Positions 23,031 through 37,204 are shown, counted from the stretch's first letter. The stretch is DNA of 64,000 bases from Acanthochromis polyacanthus (GCF_021347895.1 NC_067116.1:41983628-42047627), one strand, 5' to 3'. Numbers and translations are program-made. The notes: generated by a model not told the origin, from the sequence alone.

Positions 23031-24140
23031 AAACCAGCTATGAGGCAGAAAACGCCAATAAACCAACGTGTTTTACAATCGAATGAAAGCGAGCCGGGCT
23101 GAGGCGGTCCGAGCCGGGCCAGGTGTCAGAAACAACACAGCACAGTCTCGTTCCAAAGCACGGCCACAAGGGAGGACTGGCAAAGACTGGGCCGGATGGA
23201 GGGATGAACGGATGGAGGGATGAATGGATGGACGGATACAAAGGAGGAGAGGGGGGCTGGTCAATAAACACCTGAGGGCAGAAACCCTGCCAGCTGGCAT
23301 CCACCCCGACAGAGAGAGGCTCGACGTGAAGCACAGATAAAATATAGGTGAAGGGGAAAGAAGGAACACAACAGCTTTTCAATTACAAGACAGAAAATTC
23401 CCCAAAATGTTCCTCTGAAACACAGACAACTGGATGGAGGAAGGGAAACGAGGAGACGAGAACACAATGAAGACAAGGACAGTCTGTTCCACAGGCTGTG
23501 GTGAATATTAGCCTGTCAGAGCCGGAGGGACACACAAACACACACACATGTAGGAGGAAGCACACACACACTCACACACACACACACACGCACACGCACA
23601 CACACGCATACACACGTAGGAGGAAGCACACACACACACACACACATACACACACATCTCGTCAGATCATTGACAGGACGGTAATCGCAACCAGTGAAAC
23701 GTTTATAAGATCACAGCGCCTTATTGCTGCATAATGTTTCAACCTGAGATGTGTAAAAGATAACACACACAGCATAAAAAACAGCAACAAAACCCTGTTC
23801 TGACTTATTTTAAATGATCACAAGCAGCGACAGACCGAACGACGTCCGCTAACAGAGGATCTCTGCGATTTAGCAAAAGCAGAAATTTAAAAAAGGAGTT
23901 TGACTTCTACAGACAGACCCGTGTGGTCCTCTGATGTTTTCTTTCATCTGTAAAAATTTGAAGAAAAGCTGTGCAGTTTAAAAACAATCCCGATATCTTT
24001 CTCTCTTTTCTATCGAATTATAGTAAAGTATCTTGAATCTCAAGTAAAGTATACAGGACAACAACTACGAACGCACTGTAACAGTTTACTGCTGATTTAC
24101 GGATTTCCTCTGTTTGGTTAAATTACTAATAACTAAGAAC
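23031..24140. repeat. Purine-rich patch and compound CA microsatellite
   Basis: GGAT-type tetranucleotide repetition lies at about 23190-23245. A compound CA repeat runs at about 23530-23660, containing two copies of 'tacacacgtaggaggaagcacaca'-type sequence. No gene is seen. Confidence 0.7.
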
Positions 24141-24560
24141 AACTGTCAAAAATCTTTTACAGAAGATAGTCTGTTATATGAAAATTTAAGTATTTTTTAT
24201 TGTATTTAAATCAGAAAAAAAGCACATGTATAAAATATGAAATAAAGATACATGCTGGTATTTGAAAGAAAGATTATGTACATTAAAACTTGGAAATTGG
24301 TAAATAATTTTAAAAATTGTTATCTTACAGATTTTACTGTATTTATATCCACATTTATATCCTATTTGCTATTACTTGAAAAAAATGTACAATAAACAGT
24401 TGCTTTACAACAAAAAAATCATCAAAATAACAAATGAACTGTAAAAAAACAAACACGTAAAAAATCTGCATTTTCATAAAAAGTACTGTGTGACTGTAAA
24501 AATCACACTATTTCAGTGTATCTACACAAACTATAAATTATATGTTCTTACAGGTATTTG
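24140..24560. repeat. AT-rich repeat family with ACAGAT-TTTTACTGT motif, locus 1
   Basis: Motifs such as 'atcttacagattttactgtatttat' occur here and in related form at 27440-27790, 31460-32125 and 46090-47080. They point to one AT-rich interspersed repeat family. The sequence is too diverged for me to set borders. Confidence 0.45.
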
Positions 24561-25384
24561 CTGTTATATTCACTGTGTTTACACTTTTTCAACATTATAG
24601 TATTCTCCTTATTTTTTCTGGCAACCTTGCTGCTACACATTTTGTTTTAAAGATTTCTTCGTCTTGTTTTGACAGCGTATATTTATATACACATTATGTT
24701 TCTGCATTAACAACATGCATGAAATTCTCATTGTGGAATACATGCAGATTAAATCCGCCTGCTGCAGCTGAACTCAAACGTTTTGCTCATTCTTTTGTCT
24801 TTTTGTGCAAACCTACGTCCAAGGATTCAGACCAGCGTCTATTCCAGCAGCAAGCGGGCGAGGGGCGCTCGAATCGGAGCAGAGCAGGAGCTAAGAGAGA
24901 GATGGCAGAGATTTGTGTTGAGAGCAATTAGTGTGAGTAGAGGGGTATCACTCGCACACTGACGCACACACACACACCAACACACACACACACACACACA
25001 CACAAAGCTGGCTCGCTGAGCCGTGGTGGGACTCGGAGGCTGGCACAGCTGGCAGTGCCAGAGCACACTGGGCACCATCTTCCTCCTCCTGTGCCAATCT
25101 CAGCCCACGCTCATCACATTCAAATTCACCGAGCTTCATTGGCAAGATGAACGCGGTCACTGTTGCTCGCCGTCATGCTGGGAGACCAAATACAATGCTG
25201 ATCTTTCACAGGGAAGCGGCTTCCCCCGTCGCTCCAGCTCGCCTTAACGTCGAGACTGAAACGTGCAGGAGTTTGTTTTCAGTCAATTCATCCCCCAAAT
25301 TTGCGTTTGTCCGCATTTCCTGTCTTCATTAGAGCATCAGCTGCCATATCCTGTTTTTTTTGGTTAGTTTTTTTAAAATTTCAA
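24561..25384. other. Intron 4: CA microsatellite, otherwise unassigned
   Basis: A CA repeat lies at about 24963-25005. The rest, including GC-richer sequence at 25010-25260, has no recognisable product. Confidence 0.5.
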
Positions 25385-26480
25385 CTCACCTCGGGATATT
25401 TTCTGAACCATATGTAGATGTTTGTCACAATACAAAACAAAACATACAGAAAACTGAATAAAACATTTCTGAAGTTCAAGCATTTTTCTGACAAATAACA
25501 GGAGCACTCACTGAGCTGAATACGTTTGGCCCAAAGTGACTGAAAACAACATCATATTCAGAAATGATTTTTCTTTGTTTTGTTTTGAGAACCATTTTGA
25601 AACACCAGAACTCAGGTCTACTTGTTTTAATCTGTCTGCTGATGCTTTTATTTTTGCGCTACAGCTCGTCACATGTGCTCAACCAGCTATGAAAGGCCAG
25701 CAAAAATTACGTTTTTGTTTTTTGTGATCAACTACTTCATACTAAAAGCTTTTCTCAGGTTTTCTTTTGGATCATTGTGACATGCAGCAACATATGGTTA
25801 AGAAAATATCTCTGGCTGACTTGTGTATTATCAGTTTATTTCTTAATTTATGCTCAAAGATGGGATTTTTCAAGACAGTTTAAATTTTTCTTCATACTTT
25901 AAGTCAATGGAAATCAGAGATTGTTTGATCTACTTGTCCAGAACTGCAAATTCTAAACCAACTACATTTCAGTTTTTTTATTTATTAATGCTTCTTGAAA
26001 TATTGTGGCTAAAAAAAACTGCAAAAAAAAAAAAGAGTTCTGAAATATGGTGAAAGTGGGTAAACTGGGAATTTTTTAAAATAATATTTATTTCAAAAAG
26101 TATTTGATAGATCAAGCTAAAACCTGACAAAAAACATATTTTACGCTATAAAAATTCGAGACAAATCAGAGATGATTGAGCAGAAACTGTTTGAAAATGA
26201 AGGAATTAGAATGAACAGAAGCTGGAACATTAGGACGTTTGCTGTTGGGGTGCAGAAGTCGACTTTTTAACCTGGTTTTGAGTGGTGCATTAATGAAGTA
26301 TGTGCAAATTATACAATTATTGTAATTTCTGTGATTGAACTTGCATTCACTGATATTTTTGTTGATAATACTGTTTTAAATTTACCATTTCTTAAACTAT
26401 AACACACCTAAGCAATGCTAGCTTAGTATGAACTTCAGGTGAAAATGTGGCTTACATATGTGAATAAACCCCGTTCTACC
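25385..26480. repeat. Fold-back-type repeat, copy B
   Basis: An internal inverted repeat is visible. 'gatattttctgaaccatatgtag' and 'tgtcacaat' at 25395-25431 are mirrored by 'attgtgacatgcagcaacatatggttaagaaaatatc' at 25774-25810. The first 830 bp match 22220-23030 directly. The last 250 bp match 20975-21345 inverted. Confidence 0.65.
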
Positions 26481-28250
26481 TGCCCGTACGCTGCAGTTAC
26501 CCAACATAAGAGTCCTTGTCACTCATGAAAACCACCTGAGGGGCAGATTGTAACTCGGTAACACCTTGTTCCCGTCTTTATTTGAAGCACATTCCTCATG
26601 CAGAGCCACCATCGGCCTGCTCATTTTGCGAGTGTTATCGTTTTCTTTTTTAGAGTACCCACCGCCTCATCTGCCCACCTGTCTCGACTGTTTCTACTTC
26701 AGCTAGTCATTTTCTACATTTCCCAGAATGCCTTTTGACAGCCTTCACAGAACAGGCAGGAACGTGCTGCGTTTGCTCCGTGGGTTAAACATGTGGGTGG
26801 AGAGAGAGCAGCAGCAATAGTGATAGCAATTGCAAAGTAAGTGCAAGAGAATGACGTTTTTTTTTTCTCCCATTCAAGCACCGAGAATTACGCCCCTCGT
26901 TTTTGCATTCTGGACCACTGAGCCGAATGTTGGTGTTGAAGCCGGTACCGCTGCCTCTCTTTGGGTTTCCTCCTCATGGACATGGTCAGGGGAGAATTTA
27001 CCAGCGATCTTTACATATACATTCTCTGTCTGTTTCTGGCCTCTTATTGCAGAAATAATGACGTTAAATCGTCACATCAGACCCGGAATGTTATTTTTTT
27101 GTAGCCCACACCACCGTTTGCAGCAGCTCCCTGTATTTAAGCCATTTGCTTTGTGTAGTTCCCCACAATTGAAATTCAGCTCTTGTTTTTTGTGTTTTGA
27201 TATGACCCAGTGTTTTCACATTCATGTGTTTGGGAACACACACACGCACACACACACCTACACACAGAGCTCATGCTGTCTCCTGTTGTTCTCCTGCATC
27301 AGCTTGTGGGTATTTTGTTGATAGGAAACACAATCCATAGTGAATTGTAGTGGCATTAAGTTGTTAATAAATGCACATTAATTTACATTGTATTGTTCAA
27401 ATGTAAATTTACAGATTCCTCGGTTAACATACTCATCATAAAAAGGCACATAAGGTCCACACACACTGCTGAAAACGCTGTAAAAATCTGGCAGTACGGA
27501 CTCTAGAAAATTACCTTAAAACGATTGAATACTGTGACACTCAAAACCGGCAAAAACAGTGAAAATGACAACAAATAGCAGATAGCAGTAGATTTAAACA
27601 CAGTAAAACGGTGTAATTTTGCAGTTACACATTGTTTAAAACATACTTTTTATAAAAATACATAATCAGCTTTATAGTCAAATTAATATTGTTTTGTGTG
27701 TCTGTAGTTACATAAAACAGAGAAAATCAGTAAAACAACAGTAGATATTTTGAAAAACTACAGCTAAAATTCATGAAAAATTGCAGTATTTTTGGCCGAT
27801 TTCACATTGATAGAAAAAAGTACACAGAAGATATAAGAGCTCTGAGGATATTTTTGAAATGACACTTATTCTGACTATGTGAAAAACTTGAAACGATCCA
27901 GTATGTTTCAGATGACAGACTACACTGCCCACATTTCCAAGCACACCACTATCCGCTATCTGCATGATGCATTGCACAAAGCATTCACCTAAAAACATCC
28001 GTGTGCTTCAGGGGAAACGAGCGACTGCACGTTTAAAGACTTGCATAACGCACTCGTTTGTGGGTATTTTCCACTTTTTGCAACGCTACATGCTATTAAT
28101 CTGGATTTCTTTTTGTACTAGAATGCATCATCAAAGATAGGTGTGGCTTCTTCTACAGTTGTCAAAGGTGAATTAACTGGATAATGGTATTAGTTATTGA
28201 CTCATCAGCTTTAAATAGGATTATTGCTATTATCTTTTGCCCAATTCACA
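26481..28250. other. Intron 4: unassigned, with AT-rich repeat locus 2 at 27440-27790
   Basis: A 163-codon open frame at 26830-27321 runs through a CA repeat and resembles no known protein. A CA run lies at 27238-27268. The 27440-27790 stretch shares 'gtaaaa..tctgg..cagt' and 'acagtaaa' motifs with the other AT-rich repeat loci. Confidence 0.45.
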
Positions 28251-28689
28251 CTACGTACTGTGTAATCTTGCACAATTTGGACATTCCTGCACATTTTATG
28301 TATTGGATTTGCTACGTTTGCTTTTAATTCAAGCTTACTGTTAATTTGACCGACAACACTTGATTTTTGAGTCTTTTATCCTGCTTTAAAATTGTTGTAC
28401 CCATCAGTCTCTATTATGCACCAAAACAGAACCTATTTTGCAATGAAAGTTATTGTGATTCTGATTTTTTTCCTACGCTATGAAGTGGCAGCCTTTGTAT
28501 GTTATGCATATGGCTGCAGCCTAACCTCCTTTATTTCCAGCATTCAGCGGGTGTGTTCATATCACATGCACACAAACACAGCCCTACAGTTCGTCTCTCG
28601 TCCCCTGCTTTCTAATTGGACCGCTCTCCCTTCTCCGAGCACTTTAAGGTAAATATTTGTAGCCAATGACGTACTAATCACCCACTGAT

Positions 28690-29356
28690 TGGGGCTGCAG
28701 ACACAGAGAACAGCCCTTCCCGCTCTTCCTCCTTCATCTTCTTCCTCTGTCCGTGCAATCAGCCCTCTTCTTTCTCCATTCTGCTGCCTCATTTTTCCAC
28801 TTCCACTATCTCTCCTTCTCTATTTTCCCTCTGTGCACTTGGCCTTGCTCTTTTGCTCTCTCCTCTCTGCCCTCCTTCTCATTCTCTCTCATTTCTCTGC
28901 TCTATCTCGCTGCCCTGCTTCTTCTTCTCCTCCACTCACAGTCTCTCCCCATCTCCTTTCTTTTTCTTGCTCGGTCTTGTTTTTTTCCTCCTTCTTCCAT
29001 CTCTCTCTCTCTCGCTCCTCTGGGCGGAGTGCCAGCTCCTCTTCCCTGGCGTCGAGCCAAACTCCTCTCCTCCACTTCGCCTCCACCTCCCTTCCTCTAT
29101 CCCCCTTGCCTCTGATTGATGGCCCCTCTATTCTGGAAGGAGAGGAAGGGAAACAGAGAAAAAGAGAGAAAGGGAGAGGGAGAGGGAGGAAAGAGGAGCA
29201 CACACAAGCACCCAAAACACACAAAAACACACACACGCACGTGCACGCAGGCACTCTTAGGATTGTACACACACAAAAGCCACCACAAACAGTCGTGCAC
29301 ACGCTAAGCAAAAAAAGAAAAAAGAAAGGGCACACACAGAAAACCAATCCAAACAG

Positions 29357-29392
<36 letters not shown>

Positions 29393-29700
29393 GAGCTGTG
29401 TGCAGAGCAAGCAGCCTCCCAGCATGAGACCAACAAGCACACACTTCCTCCAACACACACATAAAGACACCAATTCAACCTTCAGTGCAGAACCAATACA
29501 AGATAGGCAGCGGACCAGGCAGCAGAAACATTTAGAGTGAAAAATACAGACAGACAGCTCACTTCTACTCTCACACAAACACACACACTCGCTCGTACTC
29601 GGACGTCCACGACGCTTACAATAACTTACGCACACGTATGAATTCAAGGACACACACATGCAATGCACAAATGCACACAGGGACACACACTGGGATGTTG
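28690..29700. repeat. CT-rich block (28690-29110) followed by purine patch and CA-rich block (29200-29700)
   Basis: Plus strand is CT-rich until about 29110, GA-rich at 29135-29195, then CA-rich with a pure CA run at about 29361-29392. The long open frames on both strands, up to 283 codons, come from this composition: Ser/Leu/Pro-rich then Thr/His-rich, or Val/Cys-rich on the other strand. Confidence 0.85.
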
Positions 29701-31459
29701 CTGCGAGATACAAAATCTGTGCCTCACAGTTGGGGATGTAGTTTTATAGTTTTATGGTCCTCTCCACCCTCCCCCTCCCCCTCCCTCTCTCTCTCTCTCT
29801 CTGACTATATTACACACTAAGCTATTAGTCATATTCACACTGTGCCAGCTCACCAGCTTGCATTGACAGACTGCATACGGCTTCAAACTCATGTCGTCCG
29901 CAATGTAATCAGACACAAAGTAGCCAGAGTAGCAAAGCCGGCTGCACAGTGTGAGTGCATGAAAAAAACATTCAAAGATGTGCACATCACACACACTGAC
30001 ACGCAGATACACTAATGAACGTTGTTGTTGTTGTTACGCATCTCGCTGTTGTTTGTGTCTGAAAGCATGTACACAATGTGGTGGAGGGCTTTGTTGTCCT
30101 GTACGCTGAACGCTCCAACTCTGATCGCCTGATTTTTGCCTACTTTTTAATGCAGCCTACCAAAAACATTGCTTCCTTGTTGGAAATAGATCCCAAAAAG
30201 TCAAAAGAAAAGTCAAACTCTGATGAAACTCCACAAACTAAAGATAGGTCTTCATTGAATTCTGCTGCTGCTGCAGCTTTCTCCTCTTGCTAACCTCAGT
30301 TGCTCTCTTATTGCAGCCACAGCCTTTAAATAAAAGATGGATGTAGCCTCCATGTCTGGAAAGTAAAGCCAGCACAGAAGTGTCTTATACCTGCATTCCT
30401 GCTATCAGCCAGCAGGAGGCGACTTTTCAGGTTGCATAAAGAAGTCAGATAGTATAAAAGTCTATGAGAAAATGACCACACTTCTCATTTGATTTGCTAC
30501 CGTACAAAACATTTTCCTGATGACTTTATGGTCTCAATTTCTAATTTCAAGTCTCCTGTATGATGTTCATTTTGTCAATTATGGTCCCATTCAGAGTAAA
30601 CAGACATTCAGGCATTCGGGTTCTGTAAAGTGTCTTGAGACAGTCTGACCTGTAATTGGCGCTTTATAAATAAAAGTGAATTTAATTGAAACATTGAATT
30701 CAAACAGGGCACGTTAAAGCACCTTGTAATTTATCTTGGCACAGTTTAATAGGAGAATAAGACATAAAAGGTGAAGGTTTTGGAAGCGGGTTGTTCACAA
30801 CAAAATCTCAAACACTGTTTTTTTTCCCCCTCTGCATACATGAAAACTTCTGAACTTTTTGCACTAAAAGAGTGTTTTTTTCTACTACAATTGCTCCCAT
30901 ATGGGCGTAGGTAGTGTCCTTGTGGTCTCACATCACTAAAACCCAAGGATTCAAACTACAAACCAATGGGAGACATCAAACTTCTGCGCATACTCTACTG
31001 CTGCAGGATAAAAAAGACCATGTGTAGAAGCGGTACTATCTGTGACAACACTGAGCAGCCTTGCTTCACAGCTATACTCTATGTTTCAAAATGCCATTTC
31101 ATTTGCCGTCACTGTTGGAGACAACTCACACATTATGCACTTGCCTGTAGTGGCAGTTGTTATTATGGTAATCAGTCCTCCTCTACTTTAACACAGGAGA
31201 ACTACGAGTCCTCTGCTGTTCTAGCAGCTCTGCTACGCTTTATACTACAAATGTTTACATCAGCATGATGACGGGATGTTTAGCAAATCATATTCACAAT
31301 TCTCTCCATCTTAGATTTGCAATATCAGCATGCTAACATTTGTTAATTAGCAGAAAACAAAGTGCAGCTGAGGCCGATGGAATATCATTTAAATATTCAT
31401 TGAAAGATTTCATCCAAATTGATTGGCAGACTGACAATGGCATCCTTAAAGCCATGCTA
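29701..31459. other. Intron 4: CT run and LINE-tail-like segment, otherwise unassigned
   Basis: A CT run lies at about 29783-29802. At 30625-30690, 'tgtaaagtgtcttgagacag' followed by 'ggcgctttataaataaaag' and 'gaatttaattga' is a typical 3' end of fish non-LTR retroelements on the plus strand. No coding part was seen upstream of it. Confidence 0.55.
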
Positions 31460-32125
31460 CTACACTCTAAAAAAAGAAAGTTTTTGATTTAATTTGGCAA
31501 AAATGCTGCTATCTTACAGATATTTGCAGCTATTGAAAAAAACTAAATATGTATATCAAGGATTGACAATGGCAAGTCATCTTTTTAAACTGTTATTTTA
31601 CAGTAAAAACACAGAGAAAAAATCATTATTTTATATATTTACTGTAAAAAAACAACAACTGGATAATGTTGTAAACCATGTCAACAACAAAAATCTGTAT
31701 TTTTACAAATGGTAATTTGCTCATTTATATATTTAAACCAGCAAAAATATTTTGATCTCACAGATATTTACTCTTATTTAAAGACAAATTAGATATATTA
31801 ATGACTGAATGATACAAAGCATTTTTTGTAACTGTTGTTTTACATATTTTTCTTGTGTTGCTGCACTGCAGATGAGATTTCCAAGTAAAATTACAGGTTA
31901 AAAAATGACTAATTTACATGCTGACTGTCAAAAAAATGTATCTTTAGCAAACTTTATTTTTAAAAAATCAACAAAAAACATACTTTACAGATATTTTCTG
32001 GTATTTTCATAATTTCTGAAGCTTGTGAACATTGCAGTTTTCTATTGTTTTCTATCAACATAATATTTCTGGTAGCCTTTCTTCCATATTTGTTATTTTA
32101 GGGCTTTTTCATTTAGTTTTTACAG
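31460..32125. mobile_element. AT-rich TIR-like element or repeat, locus 3
   Basis: It begins TACACTCTAAAAAAA and ends TTTTTACAGTGTA, a weak inverse match of the widespread fish terminal motif CACTGTAAAAA. Inside, segments like 'cttacagatatttgcagctatt' and 'ctcacagatatttactcttattt' recur. No transposase is seen. Class is uncertain. Confidence 0.5.
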
Positions 32126-35100
32126 TGTAACATTAAAGAAAACTCCTCTATTCTCTAACCATGAAATCTTCAACTGTAAATTTACATTTTTTATTTTAAT
32201 TAATTCAAAAATCATCACTTGCACATGCGTGTCCTTTCACACAGTGATGTTTTCATCTGACACTTCTGAATGTCATGTAAAGGTAAAAGCCACATGCTGT
32301 TCCAACTGTTTTGCTCACAGCAGCAGGAACCTATTTGTTCCAACTCCAGCACTGGTTGCAGAGGACGGTAAAACATGCAGCAACTTCCACATGCATGTAC
32401 ACATTTCACACACATACGCGCTCAGATAAGCCGATACAGTCTGTGAAGCTACTCACAGCCCCTCTGCCAGAGTGACAAAGCTATTACGCTAAAAGGCTAG
32501 CTCCCTGGGAATTTAATCATCCGTTTTTCTCTCTCATCTCATCTTTCTCTCCACTTTTCGCTGCTGTTTTCCCTTCCCTCAACTTATATTCTATCATTCC
32601 TAAAGGGTTATATCACACTCTATCCGGCTCTCCCTTTCTCTGCCTCATTATTCTGAGCTCGGCTGCCCATGTATACAAAGGCAAACACACATGGTTGGAA
32701 GAGAGGCTTCAAAGCTGCACAGAGAGAGAGAGAGAGCACAGATGCTACAACATGTGCAGAGAGCGGCTGCATACACGACTGATCAGAGAGAGAGCAAACA
32801 CATACCATAAACACACACACGCATACAGAGAGTAATTTGACCTCTCCGAAGCCTGTTCTAGTTGACCCACATGTGCAGTGTCGCCTTAATCCGGCCCCTT
32901 TAAACAAAACCAGTTCAAGAAAGAAAAAAAAAAGCATAAAGTAGAAATCAAACCGTGGGATTATGGACCGACTGGGTGGTGGGAATGAAAGAGAGAGAAA
33001 ATATGAGGCAGGAGAGGGAAAGAGTGAGAAAGAAAAAGGAAGGGAAACAGAGAGAGAGAGAGAGAGAGGAGCCCAATCCTATTATGAAGCAAAGCGGTGA
33101 GTTGAAAATGAAGGCATCTCCTGCTCTCTCTCTCTCCCCCTTTTCTCATTCACTCTCTTCCCCAATGAGATGAGGATTCAGGTCACAACTTCAGCCAAAT
33201 ATACCAAACCACACACACACACACAGACTGCACACATGTGTACAAACACATGCATAAAAAGACCAGACAGCTCGGGCTAATTAGGCGGGGAGGATAAGCA
33301 CACAAACACTTTTTTTTTTTTTTAACACAACGCAAGCAGATAAACATTCCCTCATGTGATCTCCCTCTCCTGCTCTCTCTTAATCTTCCTCAGTCCCAGT
33401 TTCTGTTTTATTCATTTTCTCAGTTTATTCGCTCTTTCCTGTCTTTTTCCCCTCCTCTCTTTCTTCTCGGCTCGATCCTAAGATGTTTTCTCACTGCTGA
33501 GGAAATACTGTTTGCTTTAGAACACGAACTAAAATAGAGAGAGAGAGAGAGAAAATACGAATGGGCTACTCGTTGCTTTTTTTTCCTGTCGCACAAAAAA
33601 AAACACACTCGCACATTTACTCCCACACCCTCGGTCTCATATGTGTGGTGGTGAAATGAAAGGAGGGAACAGGAAGGAAGGACAGCCAGCTGCTTCATCT
33701 GTCCTCAGGAGTCCACAGGGGAAACAGTCTGGCTGCCGAGCATCCTGACTATCAAACACAGCCTCCTATAATATCCTGCCTGCTCCGTGAACCACGCAGC
33801 CTCTTTATCTCGCATTCTGATACAGTATGTAACAGCTATATATATGCTAACACTGATTCCTACAATATCCTGTCTATGGCTGTGAATATGCCGTTCTTAG
33901 AGCTCTTTGTTTTGGTGTGAAGGCAGTTTCACTCAAATGCTGCAGCTTTCTGACTAGTTCAAGTTCAGAAACTCCACTACAGAGACGCTCACTTTCCCGC
34001 CACCAAGCATCCAGCTACGTAATAATATAACTAATATGTTCAGTTTTATGTTTGGCTTCACCATCTCCCCTAGTCGCTAATTTTTTTTTAGGCTTTTATC
34101 TCATGCTGCTATTATCCTAAATGGCTTAAAATTAGTAACCGGCGAGGGGTTCGCGATCCAGCCTCAAGGACACACTGACACTTCTCGCTAATGGGATGCT
34201 CTCTCTCGCCACTTGGCCACCTTTCTGCCTGTTAGCCTGTAAAATTATTATGGAGGATATTTAAAAACATATCTGACATTGAAGGAATTTCATCACCGGG
34301 CCACTTAGACGATAAATCTATGAGGCACCGCCAGATACTTAGAGGTTTAGAGCTTTAGTCATGATCAAAAAATGCAAGATATCTGTCAGGTTTTAGAGAT
34401 TAAGTGTGTATTTCAAAGAGAGAGAAAAAAGGAGCACTTGCCTTGGATGCAGAGTGTTTGAGGCCAGTAATGGAGCAGTAAGTTGAGTTGTGAAAAAGAT
34501 GAAGTTGTAGGAAAGTGTGGAAGAAATAGGTGTAACACAATTTAAAGAACTTCCGCTCAAAATGATATTTTAACATTGAGATGAGCTGAACCTAATCGAG
34601 AAACAGTTTCTACTCGTACTGATAAAGATTTTAATATGGTTTGGGTCTCTTTCTTTTAATGTAGTTGTCAAAGACTACAAACATCAAGCTATAAGGACTA
34701 ACAATGACAAAAAGTTATTAGTTTGAAGAAGAAAGCAGTGTGGGCGGTTTAGTATTCATCATCTACACTGTAAATCATTTTAGGGTCATTTAGCTGAGAA
34801 AAGCTCTTTACACTGTTGCCTTGAAAAAGTAAGTTAACTGCACTTCAGCTTATTAATTAGTTCAAAGTTCATCTGTGAAAGTGTGAAACTTGCTTTGATA
34901 AATTACTTAAACTTGAGAAAGCATGTTCCATAAGATTTAAGATATTAAGTTAAATCAGCGAGTCACCAAGAAAAGGCTTACAGACAGACTTCCCTTCCTT
35001 TTACATTTTCTAAGTTTTAACAACTTCTTCTTCAATCAGCACTGACAACTTACAGCCTCAGCTGTTAAACTCATTTTTGAACAGAGTCAGAGTGACAATC

Positions 35101-36590
35101 TGTGTGGCTGCTTCTGTTTACTGCGAAATAAATTAGAAGTCTGCAGGGACTGACTTCAGTACTAACCTTTGTCACGGGTAGAATTATTTTGATTACTATG
35201 AAAAGAAACAACCATAATTTAGTTTAACAAAGACACAGCGAGTTTCTTCTATATCTGTTTTCTCGAACTACAAAAAAACAAGCATTTTAACTCCAATGAT
35301 AAATCCTGGAAAGTCACGCTAGTTTTGCTTCTTTTAAATTTAATTTAATAAACCGAATGAACTCTCGGCTGTTCATTCATTAAATTCTCATCATTTTAAG
35401 AGAAAATCTTCAACTTACAAAAGCCCATGTTTCTCAGTTCTTAAGTGCTCTGACAATAAAAATGAAACATTTTATGTTCAAATAAACAGAAATGACTAAA
35501 ACTCGTATATTTACATTAGGTAAACTAGAAAAGTTATGTTGATTTGACCCAATTCATTTATGCTGATTCACAGTGAACCTTTATGTTTGGTTATCTTTGT
35601 TATCTTTAGTTTCTCCCTCCCATTAACACTTTTTATCATACTGCTGTCTACTGTAATACATCTGTTAGCACTTCTATATCTGGTACTTTGATTGTTATCA
35701 AATTAACAAAGAAAACAATTCTATTACAGTACAATTATTGAACATTTCTGTGTCAGCATTGGTAGCTATCTGCATGAGCTGTGGTGTAAACATTCAAGTA
35801 GTGGTGTACTGTTTCTGTATATTTGCAAACTAGGTGTACACTGTGGGTTGCATTTTTGTGAGTTTAACTAAAAAGCAGCATTAAAGTATTAAAAAGAACC
35901 CATAAGCTCTATTCTCATCCTAAAGGGCAGCAACTTCTAATATATAAATCTTCAGCTGTGACCCAGCTTTCAGCTACACATGCCTCTCCAGGTTCCCGCT
36001 GTTTAATCCCTAATTAACTCCCCTCACTTCCCAAGCAGCCCTGTTGCCTAGCATCATGTTCTACCTGGCCGCTAAAACACAAACAAATGTGCAGCTTCAA
36101 CATCAGCTTCCTGACATCAAGAATTCCTCCAGCAAACCTAAAACTGGTGTCACACTTCGGTGTGATGCTTGTGGACATCGTGTCTTTCAGCGAGCCCACC
36201 GCCACTGATCCCTGAATAAAAGAGGCAGACATTTATACACGCCTAAAAGTGGTAACCATTGTATGCATAATCAAAATGAATTAACAGGACCAAGTCATCC
36301 AAACTGGAGTCAAAGACAGGATTTTTCTGTTCCCGCTGATATGATTGTGGAATGACAGTTGAGGAGGAGAGCAGCTTTATGATGCAACATAAGCTGAGGA
36401 CGTGTGCGTTACAAGCACTGCCGTTTCCGTTCCAGGTAGAACTAAAACGTGTGGTGTTTATTTCTGATCGGAAGGCATTAGGAACCCCTTTAAGTCGCCG
36501 GACTATCTTCTTGACACACCGTCAGACAGTCTTATCTGAGGCAGCTACCGGAATGCTGCCACAGTAACTGTTGACCCCGGGTGTTTTCAG
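32126..36590. other. Intron 4: GA/CT patches and unassigned sequence
   Basis: GA-rich sequence occurs at 32723-32740 and 32985-33070, CT-rich at 33120-33170 and 33360-33475. From 34768 to about 35575 there may be another CACTGTAAA-type element ('acactgtaaatcatttta' at the left, 'gattcacagtg' at the right), but the ends match poorly. The stretch 33700-34400 is non-repetitive by eye. No gene is supported. Confidence 0.45.
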
Positions 36591-36594
36591 GGGC

Positions 36595-37200
36595 AACACG
36601 ATCCTAGCGAAGAAATAATGGACCCTACTGCTGAAAATACAAAGCAGCCCTGATACAGTGAAGACGTACGGCTTATGTGCACGTATCAAAAATAACGCTG
36701 CACTAAAAAATAAAGAAAACACAAACAGTATGCTAGCATTACTGCTCTCCAACTGATCTGATGAATGATTCTGTCACAGATGTGTGAATGAGTTTGTGAG
36801 CTGGTGTCAAGCTGATTTTCTTCAGTTAATATCAAGAAAAAAAATAAGAATATTATCCTTGATTTCAAAGCAAGCAGGCAAGCAAAGCAACAAGCAGATG
36901 TTAATGGTGTATGCGCTGAAATAATGGACCTTAATTCTGAAATAACCAAATTAGCCTTGATACCGCAAAGATGTACGGCATATGTGCACGTACCAAAAAT
37001 AACGATAAAATAGAGGAAATAAAAGCAGTATGTTAGCAGTACTATAGTCCATTGATGATTTGACTAGAGAGGATGAAACAAACAGAAAAACAGGGTCAAG
37101 CTGGTTTTCCTCAGTTAAATACCAAGAAAAAATTAAGGCAGGCAAGCAAAGCAACAAGCAGATGTTAATGGTGTATGCGCTGAAATAATGGATCCTTATG
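36595..37200. repeat. Tandem duplication, unit of about 264-300 bp, two copies
   Basis: 'gcaggcaagcaaagcaacaagcagatgttaatggtgtatgcgctgaaataatgga' occurs at about 36875 and 37139, 264 bp apart. 'gtacggcttatgtgcacgta' at 36667 and 'gtacggcatatgtgcacgta' at 36973 are a second pair, about 306 bp apart. 'aagctgattttcttcagtt' at 36810 and 'aagctggttttcctcagtt' at 37098 are a third, about 288 bp apart. It directly abuts the Tc1 fragment. Confidence 0.8.
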
Positions 37201-37204
37201 CTGT

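Noticed and set aside
26830..27321. 163-codon open frame
   Set aside because: Residues resemble no family, the frame runs through a CA microsatellite and has no conserved motif or exon borders.
28689..29713. Overlapping open frames of up to 283 and 274 codons on opposite strands
   Set aside because: They run through CT-, GA- and CA-rich repeats and give Ser/Leu/Pro-, Thr/His- or Val/Cys-rich peptides. No domain, no splice context.
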